25,711 nucleotides of DNA, from assembly GCA_024196135.1 (NCBI GenBank), contig JAMQCK010000372.1, positions 1-25,711 of the forward strand. Reading direction: 5' to 3'. Positions 21,173 through 25,711 of this stretch are shown piece by piece. The translations under genes were made by a program, and so were the position numbers. Source of the stretch: Pleurotus ostreatus/Saccharomyces cerevisiae fusant (Eukaryota > Opisthokonta). Within the stretch, counting starts at the first letter, position 1, and every line of letters begins with the position of its first letter. The notes beneath the pieces are model-generated. The model was not told where the DNA came from. It saw only the letters and a program-made list of their open reading frames with translations, and made no database searches.

Positions 21173-23155
21173 TTAAGCGCCCCAGTACTGGCGCTCAATA
21201 TATCGGAAGATGGGATATGTAACCGCGCTGAAGGCGAAGGACAGCTCAAAGCCGATATCGCCACCTAGGATGATTGTATGAGCTTCGAGAAGGGTGCGTG
21301 AGAGGAACATCGAACGTACCGATACCCGGAAGCCCGAACTTGCTGCCAATGACTCCGACATACCACGTCTGCGCCATACCGAGAACAGCTCCTGCCACTC
21401 CGCAGGCCAAAGCCAAGAAACTGGCAACGCCGAGGGGCAGCTTCCTCCACTGGTTATACTCATCAGGAGCATAGTTCATCCAATCTCCACGACGGAAGAT
21501 AAGGTGCTCCTCCACCAGGATCGTCGAGAAGATCGCGAGCCAGTAGCTGAGGATAACGAGGAGCGTATCGAGCCACTCCTCGAAGTAGCTGGCACCGACG
21601 ATGGCGAGTGCAATGTAGACGGCGGACCCGGCAAGGACGATGAACACGCGGGGGATGGCCTGGGCGTAGCGGCCGAGCACCTGGAAGGTGACGGAGAGGG
21701 AGTACATGTTGGGAATGTTGTTCGCCACGATGGAGAGGGCGAGCAGCACGAGAAGGAAGCTGCCGAAGCCGTGCATGGTGCCCGTAAGAGGCGCACCGAG
21801 CAGACCACCCTGTAGAACATTAGTTGGCTGTTCAGACTGAAAGTAAAAAGTCCAGCTTACCACACCGATAGCACCGTAGGCATCGCCCCACGTCGGCTTA
21901 GCATCAAAGGTGTGCATGGCAGCCGCACCAAGGATCTCGACAGTGATCATCGGGAGGTTCATGCCCCAGCTAAACATTGTCAACAAGATAGCGCGGACTG
22001 GGGATGGGAGAAACTGACTATGTGGACCAGAACACCTTCCATGTAGCCATATCCTCGGGAAGCTGAACGGAGTAGTCCGCAGCCAGCGAGGTCCAGCCCA
22101 GTGCGAAGCCAGCGACGCTAGTCCTGCGGTTAAAACAACGTTCGCTACCGAGATTGAGCGTATGCCTACCTAGCGCCGTAAGACAGCACGCTCGCAGCCT
22201 CAACCTGGCCGCTTCCGCCCCAAGCACCGACATCGACATGAGCACCGATCTCGCCCGCGTATATGATAAAGATGACGAAGACCTATGATGAATGAGATAA
22301 GATATAGACGCGTAGAAGAGAAGCCACTAACCGGAATCCACGAATATTTCTCATACAAGTGCACGACGCGGTAGCCCATGAAGGACACGATGATGGTACC
22401 GACCGCGATGACAACGATGGCAGCGGCGATGGGGATCTGGTGCGACGTGCTGACGGCCTGCAGCGTCTGCCCACCGACGATCGAGTTCACGACCGACCAT
22501 CCTACGCATGCAATGCAGTTCAGGATAACGGGGATCAAAGCCGTGAAGTAGCCGAAGGAGAAGCGCGAGATGGTCAATTGGCGCAATCCTGTAGGTAATT
22601 ACGATCGTCAGTTACTGCTTCCCTCGATCAACGAATGAAGCGCACCAAGCTTCGGTCCCCATGTTGAGAAGCAGGCCGCCGGGATCGAAGTAAGAAGGTT
22701 GAAGAATAGGATGGTCAAGACGGCATCCCTCAGCCCGAGCTCGAACACAGACGCAGAAAGCGTGCCCAGAGAGAAAGTCGAAATGGTCATGTTTGCCGCC
22801 AGCCACATCCAGAAGCACACCAGCGGCGCTGGGGATGGCGTCAGTCCATCGCTACTTAAGGCGCGCGACTTGCTACTCACAGGACTGCGATCGTTCGTCC
22901 GGCATTACTCGCTCAATTCCACGCGCCTCAACGCCCCAGCGATCGAGCTTCTCCACCAATGTCCAGAGAGACCTGAGCTTGCCCCGCGGTACATCATCGT
23001 TCAAGTCCGCGATCCGCGCTTCGTGAACGCTGCGCGAAGGATCAGCGGGGGAACAGTCGTGTGCGAGTTGTAGGTACGCACCTCGTCGCGCCATGGACGG
23101 AGTCCTTCTCCAACCCCTTCTCGGGGTCGGATGCGGAGCTATAGCTGGCGCTCAT
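21173..23155 (-). CDS. Purine-cytosine permease, NCS1 family (Fcy2-like)
   Basis: Minus-strand exons in reading order: 23082..23155, 22881..23029, 22646..22828, 22332..22588, 22170..22282, 22019..22123, 21861..21969, 21320..21809, 21173..21264, giving 523 residues, typical of Fcy2/FcyB proton symporters of the plasma membrane. The hydrophilic N-terminus carries WGVEARGIERVMPDER, a hallmark of the family. It is followed by about 12 hydrophobic segments: PLVCFWMWLAANMTISTFSLG, GPKLGLRQLTISRFSFGY, NCIACVGWSVVNSIVGGQ, SVAGFALGWTSLAADYSV, YWGMNLPMITVEILGAA and, at the end, GGDIGFELSFAFSAVTYP. Expected cargo is cytosine, adenine, guanine or hypoxanthine; uracil or allantoin carriers of NCS1 belong to another branch. 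The start was chosen as the first ATG of a short polar exon whose splice keeps phase. All nine exons join in frame without conflict. Confidence 0.93.
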
Positions 23156-23208
23156 GGGGGGAGGGGAAGGGAAGGGGGTGAAGGCGTCCTTCGCGACACG
23201 GGCGAGGA

Positions 23209-23286
23209 GGATAAGAAAATGGCCTGGGGCTTATCGGCCCCGGCACGATCATCGACTCCTGCACCACAGGCCAGCGTCAAAGATAA
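23209..23286. promoter_or_regulatory. Cluster of GATA-factor-like sites before the permease
   Basis: GATAAG at 23210-23215 (+), CTTATC at 23230-23235 (GATAAG on the minus strand, preceded by C) and AGATAAA around 23281-23287 lie 55-130 bases upstream of the permease ATG. Fungal nitrogen regulators of the AreA/Gln3 type bind HGATAR, and nucleobase permeases are commonly under nitrogen control. The sites are real; their use is inference. Confidence 0.35.
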
Positions 23287-23664
23287 ACATGGAGCGCGTG
23301 CGAGCCGCCGTAGGCGGGTGCTCGGGTCCACTATCGTGATCAGTATCTGTTATTCAGCCCATTGATAGTTGTCCCATTTGTCGGTCTCATTTCGTGGGCG
23401 ATCGAGCCAGGTACGACGCGGACATTGGACCTGGCGCTTAGTTCCTTCCCCGAGCCTCCTCCTGTCGTCTCTATCGCTGCTGTGTTGTGCCTTGACGTCG
23501 GACTCCTCAGTGAAAGATAGCTCGTAATCCGGGCGTCGTCAATAGACTTGTGCGGAGCGCGGCCTCCGCGAGCACGCACAGCGCGGTAAAAAGAAACTCG
23601 CAATCGAAGGACGGAGGGAAAAGCGGGGTTGTATGTTCCGGATCCTGCCAACGGATCAAAGAGG

Positions 23665-23672
23665 TCACGTGA
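23665..23672. promoter_or_regulatory. TCACGTGA palindrome
   Basis: A perfect 8-base palindrome with a CACGTG core, about 510 bases upstream of the permease start and 320 bases beyond the aminopeptidase stop. It fits bHLH factors such as Cbf1-type proteins. No function is shown. Confidence 0.25.
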
Positions 23673-23986
23673 AATATGTTCGACTTTCCCGGCGATCCTG
23701 CAGCGATCACCCCGAGGGTTCGATTCAAGTTCATCGAGTCGTTGTGGGTCGACAGCCTGGGTCAGTGAGCTTCAAAGGCACCCAGAGTCCGACGCACTTT
23801 CTGCGAGTCTTCCTGATAATGTACGACACATGAAAAGCCCACACAGGTGCACGTTTCACGACTTACGAGTCATGTGCATGCTTGAGTAGCTCGCTTTTTG
23901 CAGGGATAAATACAGAATTTGAGACTACAAGGGCGTCAGTACACTACGGCTAGATACTTTGAGGTACTTACAAGAGGTGCACAAAT

Positions 23987-25711
23987 CTACAGAGGTGACG
24001 TTTCTTTCTTTAACCACTCCAACGTCGCCGTGTAGTCCTTCAGCAATGGGGAGAGTTTCTCCCATACAGTCTGATGGTACCCATCTATCCATCTCCTGTC
24101 TTCTGCACTCAGCAGCGAGACGTCGATAAGGTTCTTGTGTAATGGGCACCTGAGGGTTATAAGTCAACCTGTCATGCCTTCGCAAGCTCTCGGAGGCGAG
24201 GAAAGAAAGGCCTCGAAGAGCAGAAGAGCGAGTCCCAACGCACATCGTAACCGTCTCAAACCGCAGGTAGCCCTTGTCACCGAAGTTGTTCGGCGTGTCT
24301 GCAGGACGCGCGAGGACGATGCTCTCGATACGCATGCCAAACTTGCCATCAGCGTAGTAGCCGGGCTCGTTGGAGATGGTCATGCCCGACTTTATGGGGA
24401 CAGCATTGGCGGCTGGAGACAGAAGTCAGCGCGAGGAAATGGAGAGAACATGCGCAGACGTACTTATGCGGGTACCCATGCCTTGCGGGCCTTCGTGGAC
24501 GTTCAGGAAGGCGCCGACGCCGTGTCCTGTGCCGTGTCTATGGCCTCTTTAGTACTGTTCTCAACGTGAAGGAGAAGGATAATCACCTGTAGTCCAAGCC
24601 ATCTTGCCAGAGATATCTCCGAGCCCAAGGATCACTGAAGAGTCGTCAGAAACGAGCCTTTGTACTACTCCCATATACATACAGCAGGTACCCCGTCGTC
24701 CCGTTCGGGAATACAGCAGTAGCGATTGCGATATGCCCTTGCAATACCCTAGTGTTCGCGCGACGCTCTTCTTCTGTGGGGGTGCCGAAGTGCTGTCATA
24801 GTTTCACATCAACATGGAGATCTAGCGCGAAGAAGATGGGATGACACGCACCCAAGTTCGCGTTACATCTGTCGTGCCGTCGAGGAACTGTGCGCCGGAG
24901 TCACAGAGGTAGACCTGCTCCTTCTTGACGGGGGCACAGTCGTCGCGTACGGGGTCGTAGTGGATGATGGCTTGTCGAGGTCAGCATGCGGGGCTTTGAG
25001 AGAGGTAACAGAACAGTTGTACCTCCGTTAGGCCCAGTTGCAGAGATTGTCGGGAAAGACAAGCCCTTGAAGTGCTTCTGCTCTCTACAAGACCTGGTCA
25101 GTACTTGCCGGTGCGCGTGAATCAGTTCTGCTCACGCCCTGTAAGCCTCCAACTGGTCGGCAGCAGTAACCTCGGTAAGCTCGATGCCCTTGTTGAGTTG
25201 GGCTTCAAGCCAAGCGAAGTACTTGACGAGGGCCACACCGTCGCGAAGGTGTGATTGCCGGAAGCCCTCGAGCTCGACATCGTTCTTGATGGCTTTGAGG
25301 TCGGCCAGGGGTGAGCGCGTTGCAAGGACACGGTCCTAGGATCCGAAGTGAGCGACATGCATAATTGAAGATGACGTTCGCATCACATACCGGGTGGAAA
25401 GCGCTCGCGACTGCCAAGCTAGCATTGCTCGCAATGAGCACCTTGCTATCCTTGCCCTCCACCAGCGACTTGAGGTTGTTTTTCAAGTAATCCCAAATTT
25501 CCTGGTACGGGCGGAACTCCACGTCGTTCGCCAGCCGTTTCTTCGCGTCCTCCGTAACCCGCTTGTCGTCCGTGAAGATGATCGCGCGCTCCGGCTCAAC
25601 CACCCCATACGCGAAGAACACCGGGTTGTAGTCGATATCCGATCCGCGCAGGTTGAACAGCCACGCGATGTCGTCAAGGTTCGTCACGACCATTGCGCTG
25701 GCCTCCTTCTC
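23987..25711 (-). CDS. Xaa-Pro aminopeptidase, M24B (N-terminus cut by window end)
   Basis: Minus-strand exons in reading order: 25391..25711, 25136..25335, 25023..25084, 24852..24970, 24683..24792, 24587..24634, 24464..24537, 24244..24412, 23987..24149, with 421 residues visible. It removes an N-terminal residue next to proline, in the cytosol, with two manganese ions. The visible part starts in the second creatinase-like domain ([17 protein letters not shown]...) and includes the whole pita-bread domain. Metal ligands are in [19 protein letters not shown] (two Asp), [17 protein letters not shown] (His), ISNEPGYY (Glu) and [10 protein letters not shown] (Glu). The C-terminal helix region WLKKETSPL closes the protein. 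About 190-200 N-terminal residues are missing relative to roughly 620-residue XPNPEP1-type enzymes. The last intron (24150..24243, 94 nt) is the longest I placed in the window. Confidence 0.93.

Larger units (their letters stand above)
23156..23986. other. Intergenic region, permease promoter and aminopeptidase 3' side
   Basis: 831 bases with no supported gene. GATA-type sites lie near the permease and a TCACGTGA palindrome at 23665-23672. Its right end should hold the aminopeptidase 3' UTR. Confidence 0.5.

Noticed and set aside
23717..23726. GGTTCGATTC, like a tRNA B box
   Set aside because: No T-stem pairing around it, and no matching A box, anticodon arm or acceptor stem at the right distance.

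Overview
The window is a stretch of nuclear chromosome from a basidiomycete fungus, most likely an Agaricomycete (mushroom or polypore). The evidence is GC-rich coding sequence, many introns of about 46-62 nt with GT..AG ends and short 3' tracts, one gene per promoter with no operons, and protein families typical of that group. All exon structures given here were worked out by hand from splice signals, reading-frame continuity and recall of family motifs. No alignment was run.

Layout, left to right: (1) the 3' part of a cystathionine gamma-lyase gene (+, cut by the window start). (2) A complete 14-exon cytochrome P450 (+). (3) An F-box protein (+). (4) A Rab4-type small GTPase (-). (5) A D-serine dehydratase-like PLP enzyme (-). 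(6) An HSL-family alpha/beta hydrolase (+), sharing a short divergent promoter with the dehydratase. (7) A secreted, proline/serine-rich tandem-repeat protein (+). (8) A fungal acetate kinase (+). (9) Three tandem paralogous metallo-beta-lactamase-fold hydrolases of the lactonase type (-), called A, B and C here. (10) An NCS1/Fcy2-type purine-cytosine permease (-). (11) The C-terminal two thirds of a cytosolic Xaa-Pro aminopeptidase (-, cut by the window end).

Most genes look like independent housekeeping or accessory metabolism: sulfur amino acid, D-amino acid, acetate, nucleobase uptake and peptide turnover. The stand-out feature is the lactonase-like array at 15823-20700. The three copies share every intron position and phase, including a 23-nt micro-exon that encodes almost nothing except the HxHxDH metal-binding motif. 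They have diverged in telling ways. A ends in a peroxisomal -SKL signal that exists only if its last intron is removed. B has Asn in place of the metal-binding Asp and a degenerate TATA box. C keeps the full ligand set and no -SKL. A recent-looking local expansion with different cell addresses and one possibly inactive member is the best candidate here for a system not yet described. Related intracellular fungal lactonases that break down bacterial quorum-sensing lactones have, as I recall, been reported from Coprinopsis; the substrate here is unknown.
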